This document shows positions 27,784 through 37,800 of a stretch of DNA of 64,000 bases, one piece after another. The stretch lies in assembly GCF_008801835.1 (NCBI RefSeq), contig NZ_VZOW01000006.1, positions 62,001-126,000 of the forward strand, given 5' to 3'. Under the pieces are notes generated by a model, which saw only the letters and a list, made by a program, of their open reading frames with translations, had not been told where the DNA came from and ran no database searches. Each line of letters starts with the position of its first letter. Position 1 is the first letter of the stretch. The DNA comes from Cupriavidus pauculus. GTDB taxonomy: Bacteria > Pseudomonadota > Gammaproteobacteria > Burkholderiales > Burkholderiaceae. Position numbers and translations under genes: made by a program.

Positions 27784-29184
27784 ATGTCCGCACCCGACTC
27801 CGCCCTCCTTGGTTCGTGCCGCGACCGCCGTGCTCGCGTGCTGCAACATCTGCGCGACAACGGCGGCGGCGTGGCCATCGTGCCGACCGCGCCCGAAGCC
27901 ATGCGCAATCGCGACAGCGACTATCCGTACCGGCATGACAGCTATTTCTATTACCTGACCGGTTTCGCCGAACCCGAGGCCGTGCTGGTGCTGGTGGCCG
28001 GCGCGCCCGGCGGCGAGGCCGACCGCAGCATCCTGTTTTGCCGGCCCAAGCACGAAGAGCGGGAAATCTGGGACGGCTTCCGTCACGGCCCCGAAGGCGC
28101 GCGCGCGACCTTCGGCTTCGATGAGGCGCATTCGGTCGAGGACATCGACAAGCTGCTGCCGCCGTTGCTCGCCAATCGCGCACAGCTTGCCTACCCGCTT
28201 GGCGCCACGGCCGAGATCGACGCGAGCGTGCGGCGCTGGCTCGATGCCGTGCGCATGCAGGGCCGCGCCGGCGTATCGTCACCGGCGGTTGCCGTGGACG
28301 TGCGGACCTGGCTCGATGAAATGCGGCTGTTCAAGGATGCCGGCGAGCTGGCCACCATGCGGCGCGCGGCGCAGATCTCGGCCGAGGCGCACGTGCGCGC
28401 CATGCGAGCGTCGCGCGCCGGACTGCGCGAATATCACCTCGAGGCGGAACTGCTCTATGAATTCCGCCGCCATGGCGCGCAGAGCGTGGCCTACAACTCG
28501 ATCGTGGCGGGCGGCGCCAATGCCTGCGTGCTGCACTATCGCGCCGGCCCGGCGGAACTGCGCGACGGCGATTTGTGCCTGATCGACGCCGGCTGCGAAC
28601 TCGACGGCTACGCCTCGGACATCACGCGCACCTTCCCGGTTTCCGGCCGCTTCACGCCCGCACAGCGCGAACTCTACGACCTCGTGCTGGCCGCGCAGGA
28701 AGCCGCCATCGCCGAGACGCGCGCAGGCGTGCCGTACAACGTGCCGCACGACGCCGCCGTCAAGGTGCTGGCGCAGGGCATGCTCGATACGGGCCTGCTC
28801 GATCGCAACAAGGAAGGCACGTTGGACGACGTGCTGGCCAGCGGCAGTTATCGCCGCTTCTACATGCACCGCACCGGCCACTGGCTCGGCATGGATGTGC
28901 ACGACGTGGGCGAGTATCGCGTGCCCGGTGTGCCGCCGGCCGGCCAGCAGGGCGAGCGCCCTTGGCGTCCGCTCGAGCCTGACATGGTGCTGACCATCGA
29001 GCCGGGCATCTACGTGCGCCCGGCCGAAGACGTGCCCGAGCACTACTGGCATATCGGCATCCGCATCGAGGATGACGCCGTGGTGACCGCGGGCGAATGT
29101 GAACTGATCACGCGCGGCGTGCCTGTGAAGGCCGACGAGATCGAGGCACTGATGCGCGACAACGGAAAGGACGCGTCGCGATGA
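27784..29184 (+). CDS. pepP: Xaa-Pro aminopeptidase (aminopeptidase P)
   Basis: 466 residues. Removes N-terminal residues preceding proline; M24B metallopeptidase. The N-terminal AMP_N domain (about 10-150; RHDSYFYYLTGFAEPEA) is followed by the pita-bread domain. The dinuclear metal ligands are visible: two Asp in LIDAGCELDGYASDITRTF, His in HRTGHWLGMDVHD, Glu in TIEPGIYV, and Glu in the late RIEDD. It leads the pepP-hypothetical-ubiH group; the next gene starts within its stop (ATGA). Cytoplasmic. Confidence 0.96.
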   Translation: MSAPDSALLGSCRDRRARVLQHLRDNGGGVAIVPTAPEAMRNRDSDYPYRHDSYFYYLTGFAEPEAVLVLVAGAPGGEADRSILFCRPKHEEREIWDGFRHGPEGARATFGFDEAHSVEDIDKLLPPLLANRAQLAYPLGATAEIDASVRRWLDAVRMQGRAGVSSPAVAVDVRTWLDEMRLFKDAGELATMRRAAQISAEAHVRAMRASRAGLREYHLEAELLYEFRRHGAQSVAYNSIVAGGANACVLHYRAGPAELRDGDLCLIDAGCELDGYASDITRTFPVSGRFTPAQRELYDLVLAAQEAAIAETRAGVPYNVPHDAAVKVLAQGMLDTGLLDRNKEGTLDDVLASGSYRRFYMHRTGHWLGMDVHDVGEYRVPGVPPAGQQGERPWRPLEPDMVLTIEPGIYVRPAEDVPEHYWHIGIRIEDDAVVTAGECELITRGVPVKADEIEALMRDNGKDASR

Positions 29185-29657
29185 AGGCGTTATTGAGCAA
29201 GCTGTTTGGCGTGGGCACCCCGAAGCATCGCCCCCACGCCCCTTACGTGGATCCCAACGTGCCGTTCGTGGTGAATATCTTCGACGACCGCGTGGTCGTG
29301 CATCGCCCCGACGGGCAGCGCGAAGAACTGGAATGGGATGCCCTGGAACGCGTGGTGGTGCGCGTGTCCGACCGCGCGCCGTGGGCCGGCACGCCATGGC
29401 TGATTCTGGCCGGCGACGCGCAAAGCCAGCAGGGCTGCGTGGTGCCGATGACCGCGGCCAATCACGATGCGCTGCTTGAGCGACTCCAGCAATTGCCGGG
29501 CTTTCACCAGCAGAAACTGGAAAACGCGATGCGCGATGCGGCGGCCGGAAAGACCCGCACCGACGCCAACTTGTGGAAGCGCGGCGAAGCGCAGGCTGCG
29601 CTCGCCGACGCGCGCCCGCAGCAGGAGGCCAGCCATGACCCGTCCGGACAGCCCTGA
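29181..29657 (+). CDS. Conserved hypothetical protein between pepP and ubiH
   Basis: 158 residues, starting inside the pepP stop and overlapping the ubiH start by 23 bases. No signal peptide or membrane helix. The central part (FVVNIFDDRVVVHRPDGQREELEWDAL, split here only for description) predicts a small beta-rich domain, and the tail is helical and charged. The family has no function I know. The double overlap indicates translational coupling on both sides and a stable place in this operon. Confidence 0.75.
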   Translation: MKALLSKLFGVGTPKHRPHAPYVDPNVPFVVNIFDDRVVVHRPDGQREELEWDALERVVVRVSDRAPWAGTPWLILAGDAQSQQGCVVPMTAANHDALLERLQQLPGFHQQKLENAMRDAAAGKTRTDANLWKRGEAQAALADARPQQEASHDPSGQP

Positions 29658-30882
29658 CGCCGCATTCGGCACAGATCCGTGCGACATCGCGATCGTCGGC
29701 AGCGGTCCGGTGGGGCTCGCGCTGGCCGGACAACTGTTACGCACCACGCCGTGGCGCATCACGCTGATCGACGCCGCCACGCCCGCGCGCGCGGCGCGCG
29801 ATCCACGCGCCATCGCGCTGTCGCATGGCAGCCGCCAGTTGCTCGAGCAGATCGGCGCCTGGCCGGTGCCGGCGCAGCAGATCGAACATATCCATGTGTC
29901 GCAACGCGGCCGCCTGGGCCATCTGAAGCTGCACCATGACGACTATGGCGTGCCGGCGCTTGGCTACGTGGTCCGCTACGGCGACCTGTGCCAGACGCTC
30001 GAACGCGCGTTGGCCAGGGCCGCGGAAACCGCGCCGGGACGCCTCGCACGCGCGTTCGAGACGCGCATCGACCATATCGACCAGGACGACCGCCATCCGG
30101 ACGCGCCGGTGCGGCTTGGTGGCACCGCCCATGCCGATCACGACGGCTTGCCGGTGGCCTACGCCGCGCGCATCGCGGTGCAGGCAGAAGGCGGCCTGTT
30201 CCATCAGCAGGCCCAGCGGCTGGCGCGCGGCACCGAAGCCACGCGGCGGCGCGACTACGGCCAGACCGCGATCATCGGTCACGTGACCTGCACGCAGCCG
30301 CAGCCGGGCTGGGCCTGGGAACGCTTCACCGAAGAGGGCCCCCTCGCGCTGTTGCCGCATGAAGAGCACGGTACAACCGGCTACGCGCTGGTCTGGTGCT
30401 GCGCGCCCGAGCAGGCCCAACGGCGCCTGGCGCTGCCCGAGGCCGAGTTTGCCGAAGAGCTGGGGCAGGCATTCGGCACGCGCATGGGGCGCTTCACGCT
30501 GGTGGGCAAGCGCCACGCGTTTCCGCTCGGCCTGAATGCCGCGCCGGTCACTGTCGACCGACGTGTGGTCGCTGTCGGCAATGCGGCGCAGACGTTGCAT
30601 CCGGTGGCGGGCCAGGGATTGAACCTTGGCTTGCGTGATGCATTCGCGCTGGCCGATTCGCTGCGTGCCGGCTGCACACCCCAGGCGCTGCAGGCCTTTG
30701 CGGGCCGGCATCGCGTGGACCGGGCGCTGACGATCGGCATTACCGACCTGTTGCCGCGCGTGTTCGCGGTGGGCGGCCCGTTCGCGGCGCATGCGCGCGG
30801 CGCATCGCTAGCTGCGCTGGCCTGCCTGGCGCCACTCAAACACGCGTTGGCGCGGCAGATGATGTACGGCGCCCGCCGCTGA
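29635..30882 (+). CDS. ubiH: UbiH/UbiF-family FAD-dependent ubiquinone-biosynthesis hydroxylase
   Basis: 415 residues from ATG at 29635, with AGGAGG at 29623-29628. Flavoprotein monooxygenase of the ubiquinone pathway. The Rossmann motif IVGSGPVGLALAGQLL is at about 18-33. RAIALSHGSRQLLEQIGAW and the FAD-binding GNAAQTLHPVAGQGLNLGLRD are characteristic of the UbiH/F/I group. Which ring position it hydroxylates cannot be decided by eye; in betaproteobacteria one such protein may serve several positions. The start lies inside the upstream gene. Confidence 0.9.
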   Translation: MTRPDSPDAAFGTDPCDIAIVGSGPVGLALAGQLLRTTPWRITLIDAATPARAARDPRAIALSHGSRQLLEQIGAWPVPAQQIEHIHVSQRGRLGHLKLHHDDYGVPALGYVVRYGDLCQTLERALARAAETAPGRLARAFETRIDHIDQDDRHPDAPVRLGGTAHADHDGLPVAYAARIAVQAEGGLFHQQAQRLARGTEATRRRDYGQTAIIGHVTCTQPQPGWAWERFTEEGPLALLPHEEHGTTGYALVWCCAPEQAQRRLALPEAEFAEELGQAFGTRMGRFTLVGKRHAFPLGLNAAPVTVDRRVVAVGNAAQTLHPVAGQGLNLGLRDAFALADSLRAGCTPQALQAFAGRHRVDRALTIGITDLLPRVFAVGGPFAAHARGASLAALACLAPLKHALARQMMYGARR

Positions 30883-30905
30883 GCGCCCCGGCCAGAATTT
30901 GCGCC

Positions 30906-30928
30906 GGCCGGCCCGCCCAGGGCCGGCC
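30906..30928 (+). terminator. Hairpin after ubiH, putative terminator
   Basis: Perfect 9-bp GC stem (GGCCGGCCC at 30906-30914, GGGCCGGCC at 30920-30928) with a 5-base loop, 24 bases after the ubiH stop. AT-rich sequence follows (CTAATGATATTTG) but no pure T-run, so the terminator is imperfect. Confidence 0.5.
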
Positions 30929-30974
30929 CTAATGATATTTGCTCATTTATTGGGCAACCGTACCGGTTTGGCGG

Positions 30975-30980
30975 TAAAAT
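30975..30980 (+). promoter_or_regulatory. Putative -10 box for dusB-fis-purH (TAAAAT)
   Basis: TAAAAT lies about 95 bases before the dusB GTG start. A weak TTGGGC at 30950-30955 could act as a -35, with 19-base spacing. It is the only candidate in the gap after the ubiH terminator. Confidence 0.35.
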
Positions 30981-31072
30981 CCCGCCCTCGCACATGACCC
31001 CAGACTTCGCCGGCAACTGATTCGGCAGGGGCATGTTTTTGCATCGTCACCGCTTCATTCCAGCCCGCCATC

Positions 31073-32140
31073 GTGCAGATCGGTCCGCATCAACTTCGCA
31101 ACAACCTTTTTGTCGCCCCCATGGCGGGCGTGACGGATCGGCCGTTCCGCCAGCTGTGCAAGCAGTTGGGCGCGGGATATGCCGTCTCAGAAATGGTGGC
31201 GTCGAATGCGCAGCTCTGGAAAAGCGAGAAGACCATGCGCCGCGCCAATCACGCGGGCGAGGTCGAGCCGATCTCGGTGCAGATCGCCGGCGCGGAGCCG
31301 TCGATGATGGCCGAGGCGGCCCGCTACAACGTGGACCGCGGCGCGCAGATCATCGACATCAACATGGGTTGCCCGGCCAAGAAGGTCTGCAATGTAGCGG
31401 CCGGGTCGGCGCTGCTGCAGAACGAGCCGCTGGTGGTGCGCATCGTCGAGGCCGTGGTGGGTGCCGTGGGCGACCGCGTGCCGGTCACGCTGAAAATCCG
31501 CACCGGCTGGGACCGCGAACACAAGAACGCATTGCGCGTGGCGCGCATGGCCGAAGACGCCGGCATCAGCATGCTGACGATCCACGGCCGCACGCGCGCC
31601 GACCTGTATCACGGCGAGGCCGAGTACGAGACCATCGCGGCGGTCAAAGCGGCGCTGCGTATCCCGGTGGTGGCCAACGGCGACATCACGTCGCCCGAAA
31701 AAGCCAGGCACGTGCTGGCCGTGACTGGCGCCGACGCGATCATGATCGGTCGCGCCGCGCAGGGCCGCCCGTGGCTGTTCCGCGAGATCGAGCATTACCT
31801 GAAGACGGGCGAGCTGCTGCCGTCGCCCGAGGTGGCCGAGATCCGCGCCATCATGAATCACCATCTGGCGGACCACTACGCCTTCTACGGCGAGTTCACC
31901 GGCGTGCGCACGGCGCGCAAGCACATCGCCTGGTACACGCGCGGGCTCAAGGGCGCGAACCTGTTCCGCCATCGCATGAACACGCTGGAATCGACCGACG
32001 CCCAGCTCGACGCGGTCAACGCTTTCTTCGACGAACAGGCGGCGATTTCCGATCGCCTGGTCTATGTCGACGAAAGCGGCGCATCGGACGAAGAACAAGA
32101 TATCAACAACAACAAAAAACGGGAATTGCTTGCCGCATGA
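31073..32140 (+). CDS. dusB: tRNA-dihydrouridine synthase B
   Basis: 355 residues with a GTG start (MQIGPHQLRNNLFVAPMAGVTD). FMN enzyme reducing uridine to dihydrouridine in tRNA D-loops. The TIM-barrel signatures are VAPMAGVTDRPFR and NMGCPAKKVCN, with the catalytic Cys in the latter; IHGRTRADLYHG and NGDITSPEKA follow. The fis start lies within its stop, as in the dusB-fis operon of E. coli. The Asn/Lys-rich tail (DINNNKKRELL) is a local extension. Confidence 0.96.
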   Translation: MQIGPHQLRNNLFVAPMAGVTDRPFRQLCKQLGAGYAVSEMVASNAQLWKSEKTMRRANHAGEVEPISVQIAGAEPSMMAEAARYNVDRGAQIIDINMGCPAKKVCNVAAGSALLQNEPLVVRIVEAVVGAVGDRVPVTLKIRTGWDREHKNALRVARMAEDAGISMLTIHGRTRADLYHGEAEYETIAAVKAALRIPVVANGDITSPEKARHVLAVTGADAIMIGRAAQGRPWLFREIEHYLKTGELLPSPEVAEIRAIMNHHLADHYAFYGEFTGVRTARKHIAWYTRGLKGANLFRHRMNTLESTDAQLDAVNAFFDEQAAISDRLVYVDESGASDEEQDINNNKKRELLAA

Positions 32141-32370
32141 GCCGCAACGCCATCGATCAATGTATCCGGGACAGCCTGGATACCTACTTTCGCGACCTGG
32201 ACGGCGAAGTGCCGTCCAATATGTACAACATGGTGCTGGAGGCCGTGGAACGGCCGCTGCTGGAAGCCGTGATGGTGCGCGCCGAGCGCAACCAGTCACT
32301 GGCGGCCGCCTATCTGGGCATCAACCGAAACACCCTGCGCAAGAAGCTGCAGCAACACGGATTACTTTGA
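32137..32370 (+). CDS. fis: DNA-binding protein Fis
   Basis: 77 residues from ATG at 32137, overlapping the dusB stop. Nucleoid-associated factor that bends DNA and modulates transcription and recombination. The C-terminal helix-turn-helix ([20 protein letters not shown]) is typical of Fis and NtrC-type domains. The N-terminal part is shorter than in the 98-residue E. coli protein, as is usual for betaproteobacterial Fis. purH follows 16 bases later, giving a dusB-fis-purH unit. Confidence 0.94.
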   Translation: MSRNAIDQCIRDSLDTYFRDLDGEVPSNMYNMVLEAVERPLLEAVMVRAERNQSLAAAYLGINRNTLRKKLQQHGLL

Positions 32371-32386
32371 AGCGTTCCACCAAGCC

Positions 32387-33961
32387 ATGATCAAGCAAGC
32401 CCTTCTCTCCGTTTCCGACAAGACCGGCATCGTCGATTTCGCGCGTGAACTGAACGCGCTCGGCGTCACGCTGCTTTCCACCGGCGGCACCGCCAAGCTC
32501 CTGGCCGATGCCGGCCTGCCCGTCACGGAAGTGGCCGACTACACCGGCTTTCCGGAAATGCTCGACGGCCGCGTGAAAACGCTGCACCCGAAAGTGCACG
32601 GCGGCATCCTGGCGCGCCGCGATCTGCCCGAGCACATGGCCGCGCTGGCCGAGCACGACATCCCGACCATCGACCTGCTGGTGGTGAACCTGTATCCGTT
32701 CCAGCAGACGGTGGCCAAGGACGACTGCACGCTGCCCGACGCGATCGAGAACATCGACATCGGCGGCCCGACCATGCTGCGTTCGGCGGCCAAGAATCAC
32801 CGCGATGTCACCGTCATCGTCGATCCGGCCGACTACGCCGTGGTGCTCGACGAAATGCGCGGCAATGGCAACACGGTCGGCTACGACACCAACTTCCGCC
32901 TGGCCACCAAGGTATTTGCGCACACTGCCCAGTACGATGGCGCGATCACCAACTACCTGACCAGCCTGGGCGCGGACAAGTCGCACCAGGCACGCAGCAA
33001 CTATCCGCAGACGCTGAACCTGGCGTTCGAAAAAGTGCAGGAGATGCGCTACGGCGAGAATCCGCACCAGTCGGCGGCGTTCTACCGCGACCTGAAGACC
33101 GTCGATGGCGCGCTGGCCAACTACGTGCAGTTGCAGGGCAAGGAACTGTCGTACAACAACATCGCCGACGCCGACGCCGCGTGGGAATGCGTGAAGTCGT
33201 TCGACGCCACCGCGGCCGCCGCGTGCGTGATCATCAAGCACGCCAATCCGTGCGGCGTGGCGGTTGGCGCCAACGCGCTGGAAGCCTACGAAAAGGCTTT
33301 CAAGACCGATTCGACCTCGGCCTTCGGCGGCATCATCGCCTTCAACGTCGAAGTGGACGAAGCCGCGGCGCAAGCCGTGGCCAAGCAGTTTGTGGAAGTG
33401 CTGATCGCGCCGTCGTTCAGCACCGCGGCGCGCAACGTGTTCGCCGCCAAGCAGAACGTGCGCCTGTTGGAAATCCCGCTCGGCCGCGGTGTGAATCAGT
33501 ACGACCTGAAGCGCGTGGGCGGCGGGCTGCTGGTGCAAGGCCCGGACGCACGCAACGTGCAGCCGTCGGAACTGCGCGTGGTAACGCGCCGTCATCCCAC
33601 GCCGAAGGAAATGGACGACCTGATGTTCGCCTGGCGCGTGGCCAAGTTCGTGAAGTCGAACGCCATCGTGTTCTGCGGCAACGGCATGACGCTCGGTGTC
33701 GGCGCCGGCCAGATGAGCCGCGTCGATTCGGCGCGCATCGCCAGCATCAAGGCCCAGAACGCCGGCCTGACGCTGGCTGGCTCGGCCGTGGCGTCGGATG
33801 CGTTCTTCCCGTTCCGCGACGGTCTGGACGTGGTGGTGGATGCGGGCGCGACTGTGGTGATCCAGCCGGGCGGTTCGATGCGCGATGACGAAGTGATCGC
33901 CGCCGCCGACGAGCGCGGCATTGCCATGGTACTGACCGGCACGCGCCACTTCCGTCATTGA
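32387..33961 (+). CDS. purH: Bifunctional AICAR transformylase/IMP cyclohydrolase
   Basis: 524 residues, normal length. Catalyses the last two steps of de novo IMP synthesis. The N-terminal MGS-like IMP cyclohydrolase domain spans about 1-200 ([44 protein letters not shown]). The transformylase domain follows, with [13 protein letters not shown] and [10 protein letters not shown]. It ends in GTRHFRH, the usual PurH C-terminus. Co-directional with dusB-fis and followed by a strong hairpin. Confidence 0.97.
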   Translation: MIKQALLSVSDKTGIVDFARELNALGVTLLSTGGTAKLLADAGLPVTEVADYTGFPEMLDGRVKTLHPKVHGGILARRDLPEHMAALAEHDIPTIDLLVVNLYPFQQTVAKDDCTLPDAIENIDIGGPTMLRSAAKNHRDVTVIVDPADYAVVLDEMRGNGNTVGYDTNFRLATKVFAHTAQYDGAITNYLTSLGADKSHQARSNYPQTLNLAFEKVQEMRYGENPHQSAAFYRDLKTVDGALANYVQLQGKELSYNNIADADAAWECVKSFDATAAAACVIIKHANPCGVAVGANALEAYEKAFKTDSTSAFGGIIAFNVEVDEAAAQAVAKQFVEVLIAPSFSTAARNVFAAKQNVRLLEIPLGRGVNQYDLKRVGGGLLVQGPDARNVQPSELRVVTRRHPTPKEMDDLMFAWRVAKFVKSNAIVFCGNGMTLGVGAGQMSRVDSARIASIKAQNAGLTLAGSAVASDAFFPFRDGLDVVVDAGATVVIQPGGSMRDDEVIAAADERGIAMVLTGTRHFRH

Positions 33962-33969
33962 TGCATGAC

Positions 33970-34001
33970 CCCGTGGCAGGCGCGCCCGCGTCTGCCACGG
34001 G
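33970..34001 (+). terminator. Stem-loop after purH, putative terminator
   Basis: A perfect 10-bp stem (CCCGTGGCAG at 33970-33979, CTGCCACGGG at 33992-34001) with a 12-base GC loop begins 9 bases after the purH stop. No T-tract follows, so it may act as an RNA 3'-stabilising hairpin or need Rho. Confidence 0.45.
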
Positions 34002-34069
34002 TCTGCCTGCTGTCCTCCCACCGGGCGTAATCCTCTACACTACGCCCATCCCTTCCCACTGCCCGCTTC

Positions 34070-34615
34070 ATGCGCATCCTCGGCATCGACCCTGGTCTGC
34101 GGACCACCGGCTTTGGCGTGCTCGAAAAGCACGGCAGCAAGCTTGCCTACATCGCGTCCGGCACGATCCGCAGCAATGGCGACCAAAGCCTGCCGCAGCG
34201 CCTGAAGACGCTGTATGACGGCATCGCCGAAGTGGCGCGCACCTACGCGCCCGATTGCGCCGCCATCGAAAAGGTCTTTGTCAACGTCAATCCGCAATCC
34301 ACGCTGATGCTGGGCCAGGCGCGCGGCGCCGCCATTTGCGGGCTGGTTGGACAGGGCCTGCCCGTGTACGAATACACCGCGCTGCAACTCAAGGTGGCGG
34401 TGGTCGGCTATGGCCGCGCCAACAAGGAGCAGGTGCAGGAGATGGTGATGCGGCTGCTGGCGCTGTCCGGACGGCCCAGCAGCGACGCGGCCGATGCGCT
34501 GGGGGTGGCGATCTGCCATGCCAATGGCGGCGACACGCTTGGCGCTCTGGCTGGCCTGGCGCCGGATCTGGCGCGCAAAGGCATGCGCGTGCGGCGCGGC
34601 CGGCTGGTGGGCTGA
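34070..34615 (+). CDS. ruvC: Holliday junction resolvase RuvC
   Basis: 181 residues. Endonuclease that cleaves Holliday junctions brought by RuvAB. The four acidic catalytic residues are visible: D7 (GIDPGLR), E67 (AAIEKVFV), and D139 and D142 ([11 protein letters not shown]). Length is typical. It precedes ruvA and ruvB, but a lipoprotein gene (34707) lies between. Confidence 0.97.
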   Translation: MRILGIDPGLRTTGFGVLEKHGSKLAYIASGTIRSNGDQSLPQRLKTLYDGIAEVARTYAPDCAAIEKVFVNVNPQSTLMLGQARGAAICGLVGQGLPVYEYTALQLKVAVVGYGRANKEQVQEMVMRLLALSGRPSSDAADALGVAICHANGGDTLGALAGLAPDLARKGMRVRRGRLVG

Positions 34616-34706
34616 CATCGACGCTGCGCGCGGCTCAATCCGGCGCGGCCGCATCGGCCGCTCGCATACAATCGGCGTTCGAAAGCAAGCCCTCAGGAAC
34701 GCCCCG

Positions 34707-35876
34707 ATGTCGCATCCCCTCGTCTTTCGCATATCGCTCGCACTGGCCGTACCCGCCTTGATGGCAGGCTGCGTCACGCCACCGCGCGCGCCCGTGGCCA
34801 CCGCGCCGGCCCCCGCCGCGGTCCCGACGCCGCCACCGGCCGCGCCTGCACAGAAAGCGCTGGTGATCGGCCATCGCGGCGCCAGCGCGCTGCGGCCCGA
34901 ACACACGCTCGCGTCCTACCAGAAGGCCATCGACGACGGCGCGGACATCATCGAACCGGATCTGGTATCGACCAAGGACGGCGTACTGGTGGCGCGCCAC
35001 GAAAACGACATCACCGGCACTACCAACGTCGCCGAGCTGCCCGAGTTTGCCGATCGCCGGCGCATCAAGGTGATAGACGGCGAGCGTATCGATGGCTGGT
35101 TCACCGAGGATTTCACGCTGGCCGAACTGAAGACGATGCGGGCGCGTGAACGGATTCCCAAGCTGCGTCCATACAACGCCAAGCTTAACGACCAGTTCGA
35201 GATCCCGACTTTCGACGAGATCCTGAAACTGGTCGCACAGGCTGCCGGCAAGCGCGGGGCCACCATCGGCATCTATCCCGAACTGAAGCATCCCAGCTAC
35301 TTCCGCGGCATCGGCCTGCCGCTGGAGGAAAAACTCGCCACGGCGCTGCGCGGCAACGACTACGCAAGGCGCGCGCCGATCTACGTGCAGTCGTTCGAAG
35401 TCGCACCGCTGCGCACCATGAAGCGGCTGCTGGGGCCGTCGATGCCGAACGTGCGCATCGTCCAGCTGATCGGCAACGCCCGCAGCCGTCCCGCGGACTG
35501 GGGGCTGGCCGGCGACAGCCGCACATACGCATCGATGCTGACGCCGCTGGGGCTGCGCGAAGTGGCGGCTTACGCCAACGGCATCGGCCCCGAGAAGAAT
35601 CTCGTGATCCCGCGCGATGCGCGCGGCAATCTCGGCGCGCCCACCGCGCTGGTCGGTAACGCGCACGCCGCGGGGCTGGTCGTCCATCCCTATACGTTCC
35701 GGCCCGAAAACAGTTTCCTGCCGCGCTCGTTGCGCGCGCCCGGCGACGACGCCACGCGCAATCCCGCCGGCATGGAACGCGAAGTGCGCGCCTTTATCGG
35801 CGCCGGCATCGATGGATTTTTCACCGACGATCCGGCGCTGGGCCGGCGCGCCGTCGATACGCCGCCAGCACAATAG
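34707..35876 (+). CDS. glpQ: Glycerophosphodiester phosphodiesterase, lipoprotein form
   Basis: 389 residues from ATG at 34707. A lipoprotein signal is evident (hydrophobic [12 protein letters not shown], lipobox Cys about residue 23), followed by an Ala/Pro-rich tether. The GDPD domain starts at [19 protein letters not shown], with the catalytic His in GHRG, metal ligands in [11 protein letters not shown] and a His in VARHEND. It hydrolyses glycerophosphodiesters to glycerol-3-phosphate at the envelope. Full-length, with no missing motif. It lies between ruvC and ruvA, a location unrelated to its probable function. The sub-family (GlpQ versus other GDPD) is inferred. Confidence 0.88.
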   Translation: MSHPLVFRISLALAVPALMAGCVTPPRAPVATAPAPAAVPTPPPAAPAQKALVIGHRGASALRPEHTLASYQKAIDDGADIIEPDLVSTKDGVLVARHENDITGTTNVAELPEFADRRRIKVIDGERIDGWFTEDFTLAELKTMRARERIPKLRPYNAKLNDQFEIPTFDEILKLVAQAAGKRGATIGIYPELKHPSYFRGIGLPLEEKLATALRGNDYARRAPIYVQSFEVAPLRTMKRLLGPSMPNVRIVQLIGNARSRPADWGLAGDSRTYASMLTPLGLREVAAYANGIGPEKNLVIPRDARGNLGAPTALVGNAHAAGLVVHPYTFRPENSFLPRSLRAPGDDATRNPAGMEREVRAFIGAGIDGFFTDDPALGRRAVDTPPAQ

Positions 35877-35928
35877 ACACGTGGGCCGCTACACTTGCGG
35901 CCAGCTTTCTCACCCCATCGCACACACC

Positions 35929-36510
35929 ATGATCGGACGCATCGCCGGCACCCTGCTTGAAAAGAATCCCCCGCATCTGCTGGTCGACTGCCATGGCGTC
36001 GGCTACGAGATCGACGTGCCGATGAGCACCTTCTACAACCTGCCCGCTGTCGGCCAGCCGGTGACGCTGCTCACGCAGCAGATCATCCGCGAGGACGCGC
36101 ACCTGCTGTTCGGCTTTGGCTCGGCCACCGAGCGCAACACGTTTCGCGAGCTGATCAAGATCACCGGCATCGGGGCGCGCATGGCGCTGGCCGTCCTGTC
36201 CGGCCTGTCGGTACCGGAACTGGCGCAGGCCGTGACGATGCAGGAGGCGGGCCGGCTGACGCGGATTCCCGGCATCGGCAAGAAGACGGCCGAGCGGCTG
36301 CTGCTCGAACTCAAGGGCAAGCTGGGCGCCGATCTGGGGCATGTGCCCGGCGCGCAGCCGTTGTCGGACACGGCCGTCGATGTGCTCAACGCCCTGCTGG
36401 CGCTTGGCTACTCCGAAAAGGAAGCCGCGCAGGCGATCAAGCAGGTGCCGGCCGCAACCGGTGTGTCGGAGGGCATCAAGCTGGCGCTCAAGGCCCTGTC
36501 CAAGGGCTGA
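35929..36510 (+). CDS. ruvA: Holliday junction branch-migration protein RuvA
   Basis: 193 residues from ATG at 35929. Forms the tetramer that holds Holliday junctions and recruits RuvB. Domain I ([20 protein letters not shown]), two helix-hairpin-helix motifs ([17 protein letters not shown] and [19 protein letters not shown]), and the C-terminal RuvB-binding domain (about 145-193) are all present. ruvB follows after 60 bases. Confidence 0.97.
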   Translation: MIGRIAGTLLEKNPPHLLVDCHGVGYEIDVPMSTFYNLPAVGQPVTLLTQQIIREDAHLLFGFGSATERNTFRELIKITGIGARMALAVLSGLSVPELAQAVTMQEAGRLTRIPGIGKKTAERLLLELKGKLGADLGHVPGAQPLSDTAVDVLNALLALGYSEKEAAQAIKQVPAATGVSEGIKLALKALSKG

Positions 36511-36540
36511 CCACTTGGCGGGAAGCCGCGACGGGCAGCG

Positions 36541-36546
36541 TAGAAT
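36541..36546 (+). promoter_or_regulatory. Putative -10 box for ruvB (TAGAAT)
   Basis: TAGAAT sits 24 bases before the ruvB ATG, in the 60-base gap after ruvA. It suggests that ruvB can also be transcribed separately. No obvious -35. Confidence 0.3.
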
Positions 36547-36570
36547 GGCGGCAAATTGCTTCCGACTGCC

Positions 36571-37638
36571 ATGATAGAAACCGACAAGCTGACCGGCGAA
36601 CGCCTGCCCGACCGCGTGATTTCCGCCACGCCGGCTTCCAACCAGGAGGAGGCGTTCGAGCGTGCGCTGCGTCCGAAGCTGCTCGACGAATACGTCGGCC
36701 AGGAAAAGGTGCGCGGCCAGCTCGACATCTTCATGCACGCGGCGCGCAATCGCCGCGAAGCGCTGGACCATGTGCTGCTGTTCGGCCCGCCGGGGCTGGG
36801 CAAGACCACGCTGGCCCACATCATCGCGCGCGAGATGGGCGTCAATCTGCGCCAGACTTCCGGCCCGGTGCTCGAGCGCCCCGGCGACCTCGCCGCGCTG
36901 CTGACCAATCTCGAAGCCAACGACGTCCTGTTTATCGACGAAATCCACCGGCTGTCGCCCGTGGTGGAAGAAATCCTGTATCCGGCGCTGGAGGATTACC
37001 AGATCGACATCATGATCGGCGAAGGCCCGGCGGCCCGCTCGGTCAAGCTCGACCTGCAGCCGTTCACGCTGGTGGGCGCCACCACGCGCGCCGGCATGTT
37101 GACCAATCCCCTGCGCGACCGCTTTGGCATCGTGGCGCGGCTGGAGTTCTACACGCCTGAAGAACTGGCGCGCATCGTCGCGCGATCGGCGCAGTTGCTC
37201 AATGCGACGATCGATCCTGCCGGCGCACTGGAAATTGCGCGCCGGGCACGCGGCACGCCGCGTATCGCCAACCGGCTGCTGCGGCGCGTGCGCGATTTTG
37301 CCGAGGTCAAGAGCGACGGCACGATCACACGAGACCTCGCCGACGCCGCGCTGGCAATGCTCGATGTCGACACCGTCGGCTTCGACCTGATGGACCGCAA
37401 GCTGCTGGAAGCGGTGCTGCACAAGTTCGACGGCGGTCCGGTTGGCGTGGACAACCTCGCCGCGGCGATCGGCGAAGCGCGCGACACCATCGAGGACGTG
37501 CTGGAGCCGTATCTGATCCAGCAGGGCTATCTGCAACGCACGCCGCGCGGACGTGTTGCCACGGCGGCTGCATACCGGCATTTCGGCCTGGCCTCGCCGC
37601 AAGGCAGCCGCGACGGCGATATCTTCGACGCGCCGTAG
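36571..37638 (+). CDS. ruvB: Holliday junction branch-migration ATPase RuvB
   Basis: 355 residues from ATG at 36571. AAA+ motor of branch migration. Walker A is [11 protein letters not shown], Walker B includes FIDEIHRL, sensor I is [10 protein letters not shown] and the arginine finger region is PLRDRFGI. The C-terminal winged-helix domain ends after [11 protein letters not shown]. The N-terminal 20 residues include the usual RLISATP-like segment ([14 protein letters not shown]). Length is normal. Confidence 0.97.
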   Translation: MIETDKLTGERLPDRVISATPASNQEEAFERALRPKLLDEYVGQEKVRGQLDIFMHAARNRREALDHVLLFGPPGLGKTTLAHIIAREMGVNLRQTSGPVLERPGDLAALLTNLEANDVLFIDEIHRLSPVVEEILYPALEDYQIDIMIGEGPAARSVKLDLQPFTLVGATTRAGMLTNPLRDRFGIVARLEFYTPEELARIVARSAQLLNATIDPAGALEIARRARGTPRIANRLLRRVRDFAEVKSDGTITRDLADAALAMLDVDTVGFDLMDRKLLEAVLHKFDGGPVGVDNLAAAIGEARDTIEDVLEPYLIQQGYLQRTPRGRVATAAAYRHFGLASPQGSRDGDIFDAP

Positions 37639-37800
37639 ATCGCCCGCTATTACAAAGAGACGCTGACGCCCCTTGCGGACGCCATTTAAACGTTTTCGCG
37701 GCGTCCCCAAGTTTTTTCGAAGTGCATTGCTGGGCCCTGAGCAGTTGCCCACAATGGCTGCATCCTTTTTTACAAACGCGCACGTCGCCACAGGACAGCC

